Source: Promethearchaeia archaeon
GTDB lineage: Archaea; Asgardarchaeota; Lokiarchaeia; Sigyniarchaeales; SOKP01
Assembly: GCA_029856105.1 (NCBI GenBank)
Contig: JAHQWH010000189.1
Location: 1-64,000, forward strand
Direction: 5' to 3'
Length of the DNA: 64,000 nucleotides
Positions 44,375 to 54,573 of the stretch are shown one piece after another (within the stretch, counting starts at the first letter, position 1; each line of letters begins with the position of its first letter). The position numbers were made by a program, and so were the translations under genes. Below the pieces are notes generated by a model. It saw only the letters and a list, made by a program, of their open reading frames with translations, was not told the origin of the DNA and did not search any database.

Positions 44375-45733
44375 TTATAATTTTTTATTTTTTAATAACT
44401 CGTCTATATTATAATTGAAAGCGATTGGAACTTCTCTATCGATAAACTCTCCAGCAATGTTAGTTAACAACAGTTCTTTGATTTCTCTTAGATCGTTTGT
44501 TTGGCCTAGTACCCAACCTAATTTAACGTACCCAACTTCTGGTAAGAGGTTCCTACCTGGAATAACGCCTAAATGTTGTAATTCTCTCCCAGTGGAATAC
44601 ACATTCATCCCCACAAAACCATGTAAAGTTTGCGTGGTCATAAGAATAGTAATTCCTTCTTGAATAGCTCTTTCAATAGCTTTATAAACATAAGTGCTGA
44701 CATGTCCAAGCCCTGTTCCAGCAAATACTATACCTTTATAACCTTTATCTATATAAAATTCAATTTGTTCATTTTCCATTCCGGGATAAGAATAAATGAG
44801 AGCTACTTTCTTCTCAAAATTCGTATTGATAGTAGTTTCAGATTGACTTCGTTTTCTGTAATTATTTTTAAATGTTTTAATCTTCCTGTCCCTTACCATT
44901 CCTAATGGAATATCATCAATAGTACGAAAAGTATCTCTTACTGAGGAATGCATTTTTCTTACTATTGTTCCTCTATGAATTAATCCATAATCATGTGAAG
45001 GAGAACCTAGCATAGTTACTACAACCTCAGCTATATCAGAAGTAGCTACAATAGCAGCGTTTATCAGGTTTAAAGCAGCATCAGAAGAAGGGCGATCGGA
45101 GCTTCTTTGACTCCCTGTTAACACAACTGGAATAGCCAAATCTTTTAACATGAATGATAAAGCGGCGCTAGTGAATGTCATTGTATCTGTTCCATGGCCT
45201 ATAATTACTCCATCAAAACCAGAATCTACGGCTTGTTTAACTTTTTCTGCTAATTTTTGCCAATATTCAAATTTCATATTTTCTGATAATATCTCAAAAA
45301 CAATTTCGCAATCAAGATTACAAATTTCGGCCAATTCAGGAACGGAACTAAATAACTCACTTGGGGTAAAAGAAGGTATAACCGCCCCAGTCGTATAATC
45401 TAATCTTGAAGCAACCGTTCCTCCAGTTCCTAATAATTGAAGCTTAGGCAAATCTTTATTGTAAGGAAATTCTTTTTCTGGAAATTTGTAATTAGCTTCT
45501 CTTTTTCCAATTTTTTTTATATTTTGTATCTCAGAGACATTTATTCCAACATTATAGTTGTTTTCTAACTTGATTTCTATAAAATCAGGAGCAGAATATT
45601 CGCTTCTTGGCATTACTATTCCTTCCAATTGTGTTTTATTTGTAGTGATTTGAATGATATCCCAGATCTCAATTGTATACTTCTTTAAAATATCTATAGA
45701 TTTGCCTTTATATCCTTTTAATTTATCTTCCAC
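44375..45733 (-). CDS. gatD: Glutamyl-tRNA(Gln) amidotransferase subunit D
   Basis: 452 residues. The N-domain (1-80) is followed by the asparaginase fold: LLGTGGTVASRLDYTTGAV carries the first Thr, GHGTDTMTFTSAALSF the second Thr-Asp pair, and the Lys is in LTGSQRSSDRPSSDAA. It releases ammonia for GatE, turning Glu-tRNA(Gln) into Gln-tRNA(Gln) in archaea. GTG 45733 directly follows the GatE stop, with AAAGGAGATGA inside the gatE end as binding site, so the pair is translationally coupled. Confidence 0.96.
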   Translation of the reverse strand: MEDKLKGYKGKSIDILKKYTIEIWDIIQITTNKTQLEGIVMPRSEYSAPDFIEIKLENNYNVGINVSEIQNIKKIGKREANYKFPEKEFPYNKDLPKLQLLGTGGTVASRLDYTTGAVIPSFTPSELFSSVPELAEICNLDCEIVFEILSENMKFEYWQKLAEKVKQAVDSGFDGVIIGHGTDTMTFTSAALSFMLKDLAIPVVLTGSQRSSDRPSSDAALNLINAAIVATSDIAEVVVTMLGSPSHDYGLIHRGTIVRKMHSSVRDTFRTIDDIPLGMVRDRKIKTFKNNYRKRSQSETTINTNFEKKVALIYSYPGMENEQIEFYIDKGYKGIVFAGTGLGHVSTYVYKAIERAIQEGITILMTTQTLHGFVGMNVYSTGRELQHLGVIPGRNLLPEVGYVKLGWVLGQTNDLREIKELLLTNIAGEFIDREVPIAFNYNIDELLKNKKL

Positions 45734-47653
45734 TTATTTCATCTCCTTTAATTTGTTTGATATCTGTATCTTCAATTCTTTAGAAACGATCTCACCATCT
45801 ATTTTTCCCCGTACTTTTTTCATCACTTCTCCCATTAGTGGTCCCATGGATCTCATTCCTCTTTCTTTAATGATTTTTAAGTTTTTATTTACTATTTCAT
45901 TAATTATTATTTTTAAATCTTCAAATGAAAGAGCTTCAAGATGTAGTTTCTCGATTGATTGTTCGATAGTGAGGTTTGGAGAATCTGCTTTTAATCTCAT
46001 TATATCTTCGATAGCTTCCTTTCCAATTTTTTTATTTTTCAATTCTAGGAAAATTTTTTTATAATCGTCATTAGTTATATTTTCTATTATTTTTCCTTCC
46101 CGCTTAATTGCTTTTGCTGTGTTTAATAATGTTGTTATGATTATTGAAGGTTTCGCAGGGTAAATATCTATTAAGCTGTCAAATAGAGATAACTTCCCTT
46201 TAAAAATTAATTTTTTAATGGAACTCTGTTCAACTTTGTACATTTTAGCATAATCTTCAATTATATCCCAAGGATAATTAGGTAAAGTCTTTTGAATTTG
46301 TTCAGTTACTTCTATTGTATTCATTATTGCTTGTGAATCTGTATCAGGATATAACCGTGCTCCACCATGTAATTCTCTCAAGAATTCAGTATTTCCATTG
46401 TCAAGCGCTTTTCTTGTTTCAGGCGGAACACCTTTAAAAACATACTTTATCCGATTAATGATTATATCTGCTGCTTTTTTAAGTTCTTTAGTAGTTCCCA
46501 AAACTAAAACAAAGCAATCTTTTTCTTTTGAATTCAATTTATTTTGGATTTTTTTTATTTCGGCTTGTGAAAAATTATAATTCTCTAATTTTTCATCAGA
46601 ATGAATGATCCCCTTTAGGCCTGAAATAACTTTTACCTTACTACTTACTTCGGTACCGAATCTATAATCTTCCATTAGCACCTTTCCAAAAATACCTTTG
46701 AAACCTTTAAAATTTAAACCATAGAGTTTTTTTCCCGATTTTATACCAGTTGCAATGGACTTTGATCCAGTTTTTCCCAATAAACTAGTTAAATCTACGG
46801 GCTCCTGAGAGATGTCATTTTCACTTACTTTTCGATTTTTTAATTCTTCTCTAATCTCTATTAGGTTTAGTTGACGTGAAATTTCATGATTAACCAATAA
46901 GGGTATCCAACTCAATTTTTGAACTCCTTTAATTTCAATCCTGGTTCCAGATTTAATGCTTACATTAATATCTTGCCTGATCGAGCCAAGAACTTTTTTT
47001 ACATTAGTCATCCATAGTAACAATCCAATCCTTTCAGCACATTCTCTACATTCTTCAGGTGTGTTTATATCCGGTTGTGTTGTTACTTCTACTAATGGAA
47101 TTCCTTGGCGATCTAACCTGTAAAAATTAGTTTTATTTTCAGTTTTTATTTTCCTAGCGGCTTCTTCTTCTAAACTTAATATACCAATTCTGATTTTTTT
47201 ACCCTTCTTCAAAGTTATATATCCATCTGTTCCCAAAATCATTGTGCGCTGAAACCCAGAAGGGACGCTTCCATCAAGATAATTTTTCCTACTTACATGC
47301 ATCTCTTCAATAATATTTGCTTTAAGAAGTAAAGCTAATTTTAAGGCAATTTTTCTAGCTTCCTCATTACAGGAAAACGGTGGGGTATCGTCTAACTCGT
47401 AAGTACAAATTACGTCGTTGTAACCTTCATAAATGATAGTCTTACCCTTTTTATATTCTGTCAGCATGGCTTTATCAAATGTGCCCATTTCTCCCAAAAC
47501 GGGTCTCATATACCTCTTTGTGTAAAAATCGGGTACCCTAGTTCCTTGAAGTTTACTTGGGCATCTACAAAACAGTTTAGTTTCTGTATCAAGTTGTTGA
47601 TGAATTTCTAAGCCACATTTTAATCCTAATTCTTCATAATCGAAATTGTACAT
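45734..47653 (-). CDS. gatE: Glutamyl-tRNA(Gln) amidotransferase subunit E
   Basis: 639 residues. CGLEIHQQLDTETKLFCRCPS at the start, DDTPPFSCNEEA, RKNYLDGSVPSGFQRT and RLDRQGIPLVEVTT form the GatB-like kinase/amidotransferase cradle. The GatE-specific AspRS-like insertion (~280-410) and the helical YqeY-like tail (from ~480) follow. It activates Glu-tRNA(Gln) and binds its D-loop. It is the promoter-proximal gene of gatED. Confidence 0.96.
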   Translation of the reverse strand: MYNFDYEELGLKCGLEIHQQLDTETKLFCRCPSKLQGTRVPDFYTKRYMRPVLGEMGTFDKAMLTEYKKGKTIIYEGYNDVICTYELDDTPPFSCNEEARKIALKLALLLKANIIEEMHVSRKNYLDGSVPSGFQRTMILGTDGYITLKKGKKIRIGILSLEEEAARKIKTENKTNFYRLDRQGIPLVEVTTQPDINTPEECRECAERIGLLLWMTNVKKVLGSIRQDINVSIKSGTRIEIKGVQKLSWIPLLVNHEISRQLNLIEIREELKNRKVSENDISQEPVDLTSLLGKTGSKSIATGIKSGKKLYGLNFKGFKGIFGKVLMEDYRFGTEVSSKVKVISGLKGIIHSDEKLENYNFSQAEIKKIQNKLNSKEKDCFVLVLGTTKELKKAADIIINRIKYVFKGVPPETRKALDNGNTEFLRELHGGARLYPDTDSQAIMNTIEVTEQIQKTLPNYPWDIIEDYAKMYKVEQSSIKKLIFKGKLSLFDSLIDIYPAKPSIIITTLLNTAKAIKREGKIIENITNDDYKKIFLELKNKKIGKEAIEDIMRLKADSPNLTIEQSIEKLHLEALSFEDLKIIINEIVNKNLKIIKERGMRSMGPLMGEVMKKVRGKIDGEIVSKELKIQISNKLKEMK

Positions 47654-47825
47654 ATTAAATCATTTTAGAATAATATACTACTACTATAAACTGTTTAATT
47701 CATTTTATAATTTTAATATATTGTATGTAAATACATTAAGATAGGAAATCAAACTTATTTTTATTGCCCTTATGCAGCTGATAAAATGCTTATTTGTTAT
47801 AGTAAGACTTTAGTAGTGCAATTCT

Positions 47826-48060
47826 TTAGAATTTAGAATAGCAATATCGTGCTTTGATGTCATCTTGAACGGCTCTTGGTAGTTCTGTATACCTAGCACT
47901 GTAACCTGATACTCTAACCATCAAATCTTTGAATATATCTGGATATTTTTAAGCGTTTCTAGAGAAATTGAGTTAAATTGTAAATGAGAACCATTTAATT
48001 TTACATATGTTCTTAATATTGATTCGAAAATCTTTCCATGGTTTAATAAATCACAGATAA
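47826..48060 (-). pseudogene. C-terminal remnant of a glycyl-radical enzyme
   Basis: On the minus strand two frames joined by one shift near 47950 encode the end of a pyruvate-formate-lyase-like enzyme. The first is LLNHGKIFESIL, then YVKLNGSHLQFNSI. The second is YPDIFKDLMVRVSGYSA, then YTELPRAVQDDIKAR and a stop. RVSGYSA is the glycyl-radical loop. The catalytic bulk is gone, so this is a decayed gene. It shares the 584-nt gap 47654-48237 with otherwise featureless AT-rich DNA. Confidence 0.8.
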
Positions 48061-48237
48061 TTACGATAATAATTTGATAAATTAATTAAGATTTAATTTT
48101 ATTTCTTTTAAATCTTTAATTATTATATTAAATAACTCGAATTAATGCTATTACAAAATAAATTAAGCGCAAATGTAAAAGAAAAACCAAATTATGATAA
48201 ACGAATAAAAAGGAATTTAGTTAATCACGATGTATAA

Positions 48238-49311
48238 TTATTCTAAATAAAATTTTTCATCAATGTTTGAAATTGTTGAATGTTGCGATAGGAAATTTAA
48301 TAAAAACTCTCTATCTTCGTTATTTTTTTGTTTTGAGAGTCTAATAACGAAACTTAATTCTTCTTCACTTTCTATATCTATCCAATGTAATCTCTCAAAA
48401 TATTTCAGAATGTTTAAAATAAAGTTAGAATCTTTTGAATGGTTTTCCACTTCTTTTATAATTAGGTTAAACCATTTGTTTTTAACTTTATTATCTTTAA
48501 AGCCAATAAAAACGCCCTTATCCTTCGCCATTTTCATCCACAGGTAAAAATCCTCATTGTTAATTATTTTATAATAATTTGTCAAAAATGATAAGTTATG
48601 TTCTATAAGCTTAAATCGTTCCCTTCGAGCTATATCTTTTTGAAAAAGTAAATCTGTTGCTATCATATCGAATCTGCAATATAAATCTGTTTCAGAAAAG
48701 GTCATATCTGTTATTTTGACGCCTAAAATAGCTAGTAAAGCCGCGTTAAATTTGCAATTCTCGAAAAACAAATTTCTATAGGCTCCAATATATTCAAAAA
48801 CACCTTTAGCGTATTTAGAATTTTCCTCTGAAAAAATATCTATTCTTATTTCTTTTGTTAATTTATTCTTTAAATAGAATTTTTTAGCTCTCTCGAACCT
48901 TTCCTTTAACTCTCGATAGTCAAATGGTTTTAAACCACCTGTAAAATACTTTCTAATTCCGAACAAAAATCGAGGAAATTCATGAAAAGTAAAGTTTGTG
49001 TATCTATTCGATTTTAAAATGAACTCGTAAAATGGAATGATTCCCTTGAATGTAAACTGATCGAAAAAATCTTTAGTTTCCTCGTCAATAAATCTTTTAA
49101 AATCATCTAAAGATTTTCCACTTTTAAAACTTTCCATGGTTTGTTCCATAACATAGTTATAAAAAGCCGATACGCTTTTAAATCTCTTGTCATCGGGATT
49201 TTTTCTTTGATTCACTTTAACGTATCTTTCTATCCACTCCTTAAGCGCAGGGGATAAAGATATCGTTTGTTGAGCTGTTTTTTTATTAGATAGATATTTT
49301 TTATTAGTCAT
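48238..49311 (-). CDS. Unknown protein with N-terminal RHH-like segment
   Basis: 357 residues. The first ~60 (QTISLSPALKEWIERYVKV, then SVSAFYNYVMEQTME) resemble a ribbon-helix-helix DNA-binding head. The rest is alpha/beta without a known motif; the region YNYVMEQTMESFKSGKSL to the end has alternating strands and helices similar in style to repeated hypothetical proteins of Asgard genomes. No neighbour is on the same transcript, as gaps of ~500 nt lie on both sides. It may be a regulator with a sensor half. Confidence 0.65.
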   Translation of the reverse strand: MTNKKYLSNKKTAQQTISLSPALKEWIERYVKVNQRKNPDDKRFKSVSAFYNYVMEQTMESFKSGKSLDDFKRFIDEETKDFFDQFTFKGIIPFYEFILKSNRYTNFTFHEFPRFLFGIRKYFTGGLKPFDYRELKERFERAKKFYLKNKLTKEIRIDIFSEENSKYAKGVFEYIGAYRNLFFENCKFNAALLAILGVKITDMTFSETDLYCRFDMIATDLLFQKDIARRERFKLIEHNLSFLTNYYKIINNEDFYLWMKMAKDKGVFIGFKDNKVKNKWFNLIIKEVENHSKDSNFILNILKYFERLHWIDIESEEELSFVIRLSKQKNNEDREFLLNFLSQHSTISNIDEKFYLE

Positions 49312-49829
49312 TTATCTAACCCTTTTTAGATAATATTATGCATAAATTTCATTATATATTAATTTATAAAAATGTCAAAGTATTTAAAATTTAAGTAGAA
49401 ATTATTGTTTGATTTAATTTTTTTGAAGGTACATTTCTGCCACATATAGAGCAAAAATCTGAATTTTCAACTTAATAGATATAAAATTACAAAAACGAAA
49501 GTTCTTTTTAAATTTATATTTAAAATATTAATCAGTTTTATTTATAATACAATACATCTAAGTTATTAATAGGTTTAAATCATTGATTTTTTCAACAAGA
49601 CCAATTTCAATCAATATTTTTGAATTTTTGATCAAAAAATTTTAAGTAGTACCTTTTATAAAGAGAAAAGCAATAATCTAAATGAACATAACTCTGAAAA
49701 AAAAAAGCTTTTAATTTATTAAAAGGGAGACTCCTGTCAAAAAGACCAAACATAGGGTTAGGAGGATTATTAGGATTTAGCTTATCCAGGGCGAAATCTT
49801 AACACTCTTAAGTATAGTTAAATTTATTA
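49312..49829 (-). other. 518-nt gap with small fragments only
   Basis: Mostly A/T runs. On the minus strand a zinc-knuckle-like fragment FCSICGRNVPSKK ends near 49390, and a hydrophobic stretch ILIILLTLCLVFLTGVSLL lies at about 49720-49790 after an in-frame TAA. Neither has a normal start. No RNA gene is recognised. Confidence 0.5.
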
Positions 49830-51458
49830 TTATAATTTCTTTGAGACATAGTATCCATCAAGCTTATAACCCATTTTATAAAACCAATCCCTCGCTCCAA
49901 TACCACTTATTACGGCTAACTTTTTAGAGTAATAATCTTCAACAGCAATTTTTTCAGCGTTTTCCATTAACAATTTCCCATAACCTCGATGCTGAAGCTG
50001 GGTGTTATTACGTGGTTTTGCATCTTTAGCAACTAATTCACCTACTACTCTAACTTCTCTTATAATCATTGTTTTGCCATCCCTCAACTCAGGTCTATGA
50101 GCAAATTCAGAAGGTTTTCTCAATCTCAAATAACCTACCAAATAACCTTCCTCTTTGTTTTCATAAGAAAGAAAGGTTTCTTGTCCTAGAGATGCCTTAT
50201 AATCTAAACGATTTAATTTTATATTATTAAAAAAACCTTCTTCGACATTTTTTTCTCTTTTTATTATCCCATATTCTCGGCATCTAATACAATTACAATG
50301 GATATCAAGCTCTTTTAATCTCTTATTAACAAGTTGCCTTAAATTACTTTTATTACATCCAGCCTCAATTAAAAACGCTGGTATATCCCTCATGATTCGC
50401 TGGATTCTAACATAAGGAGGAAGATGTTGTTTTATTTTTGCGATTAAATTAATCAACTCATCTAATGAGTACGGTGTATATCTACCATCCTTCCACCAAT
50501 CATACAATTTAGTTCCTTTAATTACCAAACAGGGGTAGATTTTTAACATATCAGGACGATATTCTGGATGAGAAAATAGAATATCAAATGATTCAAGATC
50601 TTTAGCAAAGTTAGATCCTGGTAAATTAGGCATCATATGGGCATTTATTTTTAAACCTGCATCCTTAGCAATCCTAATAGCATCTATACTATCTTGAGTT
50701 GTATGACCTCGGTTATTTTTTTTATAAATTTCATCAAATACTGTCTGAATTCCAATTTCTACTCTAGTAGCCCCATAATTTAGCATCCTATCAACATATG
50801 GCTCTGTGCAATAATCAGGTCGGGTTTCAATTGTTAAACCTATTAATCTTCTTTTTGATTTTTCTGACAATCTTTTTACTTCTTCTAATGTTTTAACTCT
50901 CTTTTCAAGAATTCCTTCATATGCCCCTTTAATGAACTCTTCTTGATAAATAATAGCAGAGGATAAGAATGTTCCCCCCATTACGATTAATTCGATTTTA
51001 TCAACCGTATGACCTATCGCTTCTAAATCCTCAATTCTACTTTTAACTTGTCTGTAAGCATCATAATTATTGTGAATAGATCTCATCGCAGCCGGTTCTT
51101 GACCAGTATACGATTGAGCTACTTTTTGACCTGGTTGGGAATCTTGACCAGGGCAATAAATACATGTTCCAGGACATGGGAGCGGTTTCGTCATAATAGC
51201 TATAACGGATATCCCCGATAGTGTTCGTGTAGTTCGTCTTCTTAATAATTGAGTTAAAATTTGTTTTTCTTCTTCTGTTGAATAGCTTAGTATTGTTGCA
51301 TTCTTTAATACTTCATTAAAATTAAATTCTTTAGCATATTTTCCCTTAATATTAGTAATCTTTTCGCGAGGTGTATTTGGATGCTTCAGGAGATAATTAA
51401 TTATAGCAAGAGCGATCTTTTTAATTTTCTCATTATTAATAGATTCAGATGATTCCAT
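49830..51458 (-). CDS. elp3: Elp3 tRNA U34 acetyltransferase (radical SAM + GNAT)
   Basis: 542 residues. The radical-SAM cluster motif is CPGTCIYCPG near residue 95, followed by SYTGQEPAAMRSIHNNYDAY and VMGGTFLS. The GNAT domain is at the end: FLSYENKEEGYLVGYLRLR, REVRVVGEL and QHRGYGKLLMENAE with GIGARDWFYKMGY. It carboxymethylates U34 of tRNA via acetyl-CoA; archaea carry it without the other Elongator subunits. It lies 40 nt after pyrK on the same strand. Confidence 0.96.
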   Translation of the reverse strand: MESSESINNEKIKKIALAIINYLLKHPNTPREKITNIKGKYAKEFNFNEVLKNATILSYSTEEEKQILTQLLRRRTTRTLSGISVIAIMTKPLPCPGTCIYCPGQDSQPGQKVAQSYTGQEPAAMRSIHNNYDAYRQVKSRIEDLEAIGHTVDKIELIVMGGTFLSSAIIYQEEFIKGAYEGILEKRVKTLEEVKRLSEKSKRRLIGLTIETRPDYCTEPYVDRMLNYGATRVEIGIQTVFDEIYKKNNRGHTTQDSIDAIRIAKDAGLKINAHMMPNLPGSNFAKDLESFDILFSHPEYRPDMLKIYPCLVIKGTKLYDWWKDGRYTPYSLDELINLIAKIKQHLPPYVRIQRIMRDIPAFLIEAGCNKSNLRQLVNKRLKELDIHCNCIRCREYGIIKREKNVEEGFFNNIKLNRLDYKASLGQETFLSYENKEEGYLVGYLRLRKPSEFAHRPELRDGKTMIIREVRVVGELVAKDAKPRNNTQLQHRGYGKLLMENAEKIAVEDYYSKKLAVISGIGARDWFYKMGYKLDGYYVSKKL

Positions 51459-51498
51459 TCACATCAAATTTGTATAAAATAATAAGGATATCTATATG

Positions 51499-52353
51499 TT
51501 AATCTAAAGGGATTTTCTTACCAGAAAAATCTCTTTTATATTTACCAAAATCACCCATTTGTCTTAAATTTTTCGAATCGAATACGGGTCCATCCTTACA
51601 CACTAATAACCCTAAAGGATCAACAGCGCATAATCCGCATAAACCACATCCGCATCTCATAATTCGTTCTAGACTAGCCTGTAGCTTAATACTATATTTT
51701 TCGCATATTTGAAATACTTTAAAAATCATTTTTTCAGGTCCACAAGTATATGCGATAAGGTTAGGAATTTCAGATTTAGAATAATTTTTAACTAAACTTT
51801 CAAAAGTTTCAGAAGCGAATCCTTTTAATCCATAACTTCCATCGTCAGTACTATAAATAACCTCTGAATATTCATGATCAAAAGATTGGAAATCATTAAT
51901 AAACATTATTTCTTCACTAAATTTAGCACCTTCAATAATAGTGAATTCTAAGTTTTTTTTCATTATTTCTAATGAAAGACATTTAAGAGGTGCCATTCCA
52001 ATTCCACCTCCAATTAAAATGAGTTTTTTCGAAGAATCATTTGGAAGTATGAAATTATTACCTAATGGACCTCTGATACCAATAAAATCACCAATTTTTA
52101 AATTATGAATTGCATTTGTACATTCTCCAACATCTTTTACAGTGATCGCCCAATTACCTTTGTCATCATAGCTAGATAATGACATTGGAACCTCATCAAC
52201 ACCAGGAACCCAAACCATCACAAATTGCCCAGCTTTAGGAATAATATATCCTCCATGATTTCCTTCTATCATATTAAAAAAAATAGTCTTAACTCCCTTA
52301 CATTCATTTGTAATATCTTTAATTTTCATCGTCTTGATTGTGTTTTCAGTCAA
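51499..52353 (-). CDS. pyrK: Dihydroorotate dehydrogenase electron-transfer subunit
   Basis: 284 residues from TTG 52353, supported by AGGTG at 52361-52365 seven nt before it; ATG 52329 is an alternative. FAD/NAD-binding parts are PMSLSSYD and LIGGGIGMAPL. The [2Fe-2S] cysteines are in MRCGCGLCGLCAVD and LVCKDGPVF. It passes electrons from the dehydrogenase flavin to NAD. It overlaps the end of pyrD by 8 nt. Confidence 0.93.
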   Translation of the reverse strand: MTENTIKTMKIKDITNECKGVKTIFFNMIEGNHGGYIIPKAGQFVMVWVPGVDEVPMSLSSYDDKGNWAITVKDVGECTNAIHNLKIGDFIGIRGPLGNNFILPNDSSKKLILIGGGIGMAPLKCLSLEIMKKNLEFTIIEGAKFSEEIMFINDFQSFDHEYSEVIYSTDDGSYGLKGFASETFESLVKNYSKSEIPNLIAYTCGPEKMIFKVFQICEKYSIKLQASLERIMRCGCGLCGLCAVDPLGLLVCKDGPVFDSKNLRQMGDFGKYKRDFSGKKIPLD

Positions 52354-53272
52354 ATTCAGGCACCTCTTGAGTTTTAAATTGATGAGCTAACCCTTTTATA
52401 TCATTGAGAGAGTTTAAGTTATTTTTATTTAAATAATTCCGTAATCCATTGTTGATTTCTTGAATAATTTCAAGTCCGTTGTATAAAGCTGTACCTATTT
52501 GGACTGCTGAGGCTCCTGCTAGGAAAAGTTCAATCACATCTTCCCATGAGTCAATTCCTCCACATCCAATTATAGGAATGTTCAAAACCTTATATAAGTC
52601 ATATACTTTTTTCACAGCAATAGGATGAATTGCTTTTCCCGATAGTCCTCCACTTCCGTGAGACAAAATTGGCCTCTTGGTGTTAATATCGATCTTAATT
52701 GCGGTTAGGGTATTTATTGCAACAACTCCATCAGCACCCCCATTTTCTGCAGCTAAAGCAATTTCACTAAGGTTTGTAACGTTAGGGTTTAATTTAACAA
52801 AGAGTGGGACTGATAATTTTTTCTTTAATAATTTTGTTATTTTAAAGGTAAGGTCTTTATCAATACCAATAGAAGAAATTTCAGCATGAGGACAAGAAAT
52901 ATTTATTTCAATTGCATCTGCTCCTGCATTCTGAGCTTTTAGTGCTACATCTAAATATGTTTCATTACTATCTCCAAAGACACTAACAATCAAAGGTATT
53001 TTATGTGATTTTATTTCTTTAATTTCAGAGATAAAGTTATCAATCCCCGGATTACCAAGCCCTACACTATTGAGAAAAGTCCCTGGATATAATTCAATAA
53101 TTGAAGGATTTTTAAATCCCTTTCTAGGTTTAGGCCCAATAGATTTAGTTGTTATAGCACCTATTCCGATATTAATCAATCTTAACATCGTAGAATAAGA
53201 CACTCCTAAAATGCCAGAAGCTAAAATCAAAGGAGAGTTTAACTTTAAACCAGAAATATTTACTTCAAGCAT
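52346..53272 (-). CDS. pyrD: Dihydroorotate dehydrogenase, class 1B
   Basis: 308 residues. LILASGILGVSYSTM, NSVGLGNPGIDNF, AIEINISCPHAE (with the catalytic Cys), LFVKLNPNVTN, GHGSGGLSGKAI-like SHGSGGLSGKAIHP and CGGIDSWEDVIELFLAGA define the class 1 FMN barrel. It oxidises dihydroorotate to orotate, using PyrK as partner. Its start faces the Nop5 gene across a 70-nt divergent gap. Confidence 0.95.
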   Translation of the reverse strand: MLEVNISGLKLNSPLILASGILGVSYSTMLRLINIGIGAITTKSIGPKPRKGFKNPSIIELYPGTFLNSVGLGNPGIDNFISEIKEIKSHKIPLIVSVFGDSNETYLDVALKAQNAGADAIEINISCPHAEISSIGIDKDLTFKITKLLKKKLSVPLFVKLNPNVTNLSEIALAAENGGADGVVAINTLTAIKIDINTKRPILSHGSGGLSGKAIHPIAVKKVYDLYKVLNIPIIGCGGIDSWEDVIELFLAGASAVQIGTALYNGLEIIQEINNGLRNYLNKNNLNSLNDIKGLAHQFKTQEVPEFD

Positions 53273-53342
53273 TACTATTATAATATAAGAAATTATTATT
53301 ATTATTATTTGAGAAATTTTATTTACGCGTAGATTTAGAAAA

Positions 53343-54566
53343 ATGAAATGTTATATCATTGATTCTTTAATAGGGATTTATGCTATTGATGATGGAGGAA
53401 ATTTCCTTAATTATATAGATTTTTTAGACGACATTCAAAAATCAGTAAATTTTTATAATTCATTAAATAGCGATACTCTCTCAGAAGAGTATTCAGATTT
53501 TATCAATGAGTTGAGAAATTCGGGTTCTGACGAGTTTATATTTGATAATAAAAAGCTACAGATTTTAACATCAAAAGAATTAGGAAGTAACACTTCTTTT
53601 GAAAGTCACTCTCTCGAGTTTAAAAATTTTCGCTTTAATTTAGAAGATCAACTGAAAGGAGTAGGGATTCATAAAACTCGAAAAGAAATTCTCTCTATTT
53701 TTAAGAAAGTTGAAGTTCAATTAATTAAGAAGAGAATAAGTCAGGCTGGAGCTCAGGGAGATGTAGAAATCATTCAAATCATAGAAACACTTGATATTCT
53801 TAAAAAATCAATAAGCCTATTCTCAAGTCGTCTTAGAGAATGGTATGGTTTGCATTTTCCGGAACTAGTTGATAAATTAATCGAAGAAAATGTCCTTATT
53901 GCAAAAATGGTTTCAATTTTAGGGCGCCGAGATAACTTTACTTACGATAAGATTACTCAAAATTTTAGTTTTAAGGAAGGAAGAATTAAAACATTGCAGA
54001 ATTTGGCTTCCCAATCAATGGGAGCAGATATTAATCTTAATATTATTAAAAACTACGCTAATCAAATTTTATCATTGGACGAGTTCAGGCAAGAATTAGA
54101 AGAATATTTAGATTCATTAATGGAACAAGTTGCTCCAAATCTCTATGCTTTAGTCGGAGGTTTGGTTGGGGCGAAATTAATAGCAAAAGCGGGAAGTTTA
54201 AAAGATTTAGCTTATATGCCAGCTTCGAGGGTTCAACTACTAGGTGCTGAAAAAGCTTTGTATAGGTTCCTTAAAACCGGTGAAAAACGCCCAAAACATG
54301 GGTTAATTTTTCAGTGGAATTTGATTAGAGGAAGTAAAGCGTATAACCGTGGAAAAATCTCTAGAGTGATTTCAGGGAAAATAGGAATTGCAACTAAAGT
54401 AGATTTTTTTAAAGGCGAGTTCATAGGAGATACTTTAGCAAAAGAAATTGAAGAAAAAATAAAAGAGATTGAAAAAAAATATCCAAAACCTCCAACAAAA
54501 AAAAGTGAGCCCAAAACCAAAATAAAATCAAATAAAAAGCAAACAAATAAGAAAAGAAGGAGGTAA
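53343..54566 (+). CDS. nop5: Nop5 (Nop56/58-like) C/D sRNP protein
   Basis: 407 residues. The N-terminal domain binds fibrillarin, a coiled coil spans ~110-220 and the Nop domain (~225-365) has MEQVAPNLYALVGGLVGAKLI, LAYMPASRVQLLGAEKALYR and HGLIFQWNLI. The tail is a Lys/Arg-rich KKSEPKTKIKSNKKQT type extension. It is the scaffold of archaeal C/D-box guide RNPs for 2'-O-methylation, with fibrillarin and L7Ae. It precedes fibrillarin by 7 nt. Confidence 0.96.
   Translation: MKCYIIDSLIGIYAIDDGGNFLNYIDFLDDIQKSVNFYNSLNSDTLSEEYSDFINELRNSGSDEFIFDNKKLQILTSKELGSNTSFESHSLEFKNFRFNLEDQLKGVGIHKTRKEILSIFKKVEVQLIKKRISQAGAQGDVEIIQIIETLDILKKSISLFSSRLREWYGLHFPELVDKLIEENVLIAKMVSILGRRDNFTYDKITQNFSFKEGRIKTLQNLASQSMGADINLNIIKNYANQILSLDEFRQELEEYLDSLMEQVAPNLYALVGGLVGAKLIAKAGSLKDLAYMPASRVQLLGAEKALYRFLKTGEKRPKHGLIFQWNLIRGSKAYNRGKISRVISGKIGIATKVDFFKGEFIGDTLAKEIEEKIKEIEKKYPKPPTKKSEPKTKIKSNKKQTNKKRRR
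54559..54564 (+). promoter_or_regulatory. Ribosome binding site GGAGGT of fibrillarin
   Basis: GGAGGT overlaps the last codons and stop of nop5 and lies 9 nt before TTG 54574, fixing that unusual start and coupling the two genes. Confidence 0.8.
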
Positions 54567-54573
54567 AGTTAAT

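Noticed and set aside
49680-49805. Hydrophobic minus-strand frame downstream of elp3
   Set aside because: It has an in-frame TAA, no normal start and no homology; mentioned only as content of the gap.
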